The position numbers and the translations under genes were made by a program. A model generated the notes under the pieces. It did not search any database. It had not been told where the DNA came from and saw only the letters and a list, made by a program, of their open reading frames with translations. DNA of 7,517 nucleotides from SAR202 cluster bacterium. Lineage in GTDB: Bacteria > Chloroflexota > Dehalococcoidia > Lucifugimonadales > UBA1123. Within the stretch, counting starts at the first letter, position 1; each line of letters starts with the position of its first letter. Location: NCBI GenBank assembly GCA_030743915.1, contig JASLRP010000352.1:1-7517 (forward strand), given 5' to 3'. This document shows positions 5,930-7,517 of this stretch, in pieces.

Positions 5930-7517
5930 ATGGCCACCAACAAAGAGGACCTGATCGAGGAGATTCTCGTAATCGAGGACAGAGCTGAGCGTCAGCGTGT
6001 CCTCAGGGAACACACTTCGCTGGTCGATGCAGACCTGGTGCGTGTGTTGAAGTCGAAGGCCGACCACGCCTTGAGGGACGACACCCCCAAGGCGTTGGAT
6101 CTGGCAGAATCCGCCCTGCTGATCTCTGAAATGCTGGACGATTCTGTCAGTTACGCTCTCGGCCTGAGAGCAAAGGCACAGGCGCTTCACATGATGGGGC
6201 AGCTTGAGGACTCGCTGGCGATTTATGACCAGGCCAGCGAGACCTACGCCCGAAACTCAGAGGAAATTGAGGCGACCAGGACGCTCATTGGCAAGATCGA
6301 CGCTCTGATACACCTGTCCCGGTACGATGAAGCTCTCGCCACGGCGGAGCAGTGCCGGGCGGTGTTCGCAGACAACAATGAGCCTCTTCTGGAGGCCAAA
6401 GTCCTGATGAACCAGGGCAACATCTACCATCGGCTCGACCGTTACGTCGAATCGCTGGAATTGTACGAAGGCGCTCGGAACATGTTCCTGAGCCAGGACG
6501 AACCCTTGCTGGTGGCCCTCGCCGAAACCAATCTGGGCAACAGCTACAGCAGCGCGGGGCGCTTTGGCGACGCGTTGACCTCCTACGAAACGGCCGGGTC
6601 GGTCTATCGTGAAATGGGCCTGAAGGCCGGTCTTGCGATGAACGATTCCAACCAGGGGTATCTGAACTTCCTGAAAGGCGAGTACAACGAAGCGCTCGGC
6701 GCGTTGCGTTCGGCGCGTCGCACGTTCGAGGATATGGAAGTGCCCCGAAATGTGGCGACAGTTGATCTCGACACCGCAGAGGTGTACGCCGCCCTCAACC
6801 TCAAGGATAGGGCGCTGGGTTCTTACGACTCTGCCCTGGGAATTTTCAAGTCGATGGGCTTTGCCTCCGAGGCCGCCCGTGGCATGCTGGGCAAGGCCGT
6901 CGTTCACATCCAAATGTCTGACGAAGAGCAGGCAAACGAGGAGCTTTCTGAAGCTCGCTCATACTTTGAACAAGAGGACAACCAGGTCCATCTGGGCCTT
7001 GTTGAGCTTCATAATGCCATTTTGCTGAGGCAGTCTGAGAAATATGAAGAAGCCCTGAAACTGGCAGAGGCCGCTCGGGAGCGATTCAGTGATCTGAATC
7101 TACTGGCCAAGACCGCCTATGCGCGTCTGGTCGCTGGAGACCTTTTGCTGGACCTTGATCGAGAGGCCGAGGCCATAGAGCAATTCGAGAAAGCGCTTGA
7201 GGCAGGCGAGTCCACTGGACTGCCGTGGATGCTATACGAGAGTCACGCGGCTCTCGGACGGGCGCATCGACAGGATCAACCGGATGAGGCTCGGACTCAG
7301 TACGCTCAGGCCATCGAAGCTCTGGAGCGCACCCGGATGAGCCTTCGCCCCGAAGAGTTGAAAACCGCATTCATCGGAAATAAGCTCGACGTTTATGGCG
7401 ACATGATCGCTCTGTGTATCGAGCAGGGCACCGATGAGGGCCTCGAAGAGGCTTTCAAGTACGTCGAGCGATCCAAGTCCCAGGCGTTGTTGGACATGCT
7501 GGCCGGCGAGGTCAAGT
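5930..7517 (+). CDS. TPR-repeat protein, probable N-terminal part of a TPR-CHAT protease (runs off the window)
   Basis: The frame is open for 529 codons and continues beyond the window. Residues ~1-75 form a helical N-terminal segment (MATNKEDLIEEILVIEDRAE). Residues ~76-468 contain about ten tetratricopeptide-type units of roughly 35-40 residues with the usual G/A...Y/F...A pattern, for example NQGNIYHRLDRYVESLELYE, NLGNSYSSAGRFGDALTSYE and YEEALKLAEAARERF. From ~470 the sequence (MSLRPEELKTAFIGNKLDVY, then EAFKYVERSKSQALLDMLAG) closely resembles the segment that precedes the CHAT (caspase-like, His/Cys) domain in TPR-CHAT proteins. The CHAT domain itself would lie downstream and is not seen. 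There is no signal peptide, so it should be cytoplasmic. It follows the zinc-finger gene closely, which makes that protein a plausible partner or substrate (inference). The alternative is a TPR scaffold without a protease domain. Confidence 0.88.
   Translation, partial: MATNKEDLIEEILVIEDRAERQRVLREHTSLVDADLVRVLKSKADHALRDDTPKALDLAESALLISEMLDDSVSYALGLRAKAQALHMMGQLEDSLAIYDQASETYARNSEEIEATRTLIGKIDALIHLSRYDEALATAEQCRAVFADNNEPLLEAKVLMNQGNIYHRLDRYVESLELYEGARNMFLSQDEPLLVALAETNLGNSYSSAGRFGDALTSYETAGSVYREMGLKAGLAMNDSNQGYLNFLKGEYNEALGALRSARRTFEDMEVPRNVATVDLDTAEVYAALNLKDRALGSYDSALGIFKSMGFASEAARGMLGKAVVHIQMSDEEQANEELSEARSYFEQEDNQVHLGLVELHNAILLRQSEKYEEALKLAEAARERFSDLNLLAKTAYARLVAGDLLLDLDREAEAIEQFEKALEAGESTGLPWMLYESHAALGRAHRQDQPDEARTQYAQAIEALERTRMSLRPEELKTAFIGNKLDVYGDMIALCIEQGTDEGLEEAFKYVERSKSQALLDMLAGEVK

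Overview
The window is moderately GC-rich bacterial DNA, and every gene in it reads on the + strand. No gene here is a taxonomic marker. The combination of a secreted subtilase, a small zinc-finger (anti-sigma-like) protein and a large TPR protein of the CHAT-protease type is common in environmental bacteria such as Chloroflexota. That lineage is only a guess.

Layout. Bases 1-937 hold the end of a first cassette: the C-terminus of a subtilisin-like (S8) protease carrying the catalytic-serine motif, then a 176-residue protein with an N-terminal zinc-finger motif and a C-terminal beta-rich domain. A strong intrinsic terminator (1012-1065) closes it. Bases 1066-1775 hold no convincing gene. Bases 1779-5880 hold a second, paralogous cassette: a complete, very unusual subtilase and a second copy of the zinc-finger protein. 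The last 612 bases of each cassette (326-937 and 5269-5880) align without a single gap. Then, 49 bases on and with no terminator between, comes a long TPR protein (5930 to the window edge). Its C-terminal sequence matches the segment that normally leads into a CHAT (caspase-like) protease domain.

The second subtilase is the most striking object. It has a signal peptide, a short inhibitor-like propeptide and 37 perfect in-register octapeptide repeats ([LM]-D-Q-F-[S/T]-x-[A/S]-x). A full Asp/His/Ser subtilase domain follows, then a C-terminal region of more than 400 residues with an Ala-rich stretch, two arrays of exact heptads (12 and 16 units) and two Gly-Asn tracts. The paralogue at the window start ends only 33 residues after the shared end of the catalytic domain, but it also finishes in a Gly/Asn tail.

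Working hypothesis (inference): the subtilase, zinc-finger protein and TPR-CHAT protein form one operon and a proteolytic signalling module. An exported protease would be paired with a cytoplasmic switch protein that the CHAT protease might cut or bind. The 43-residue linker of the zinc-finger protein is identical between the two copies, although 10 of its codons have changed silently. It therefore looks like the functional contact or cleavage segment.
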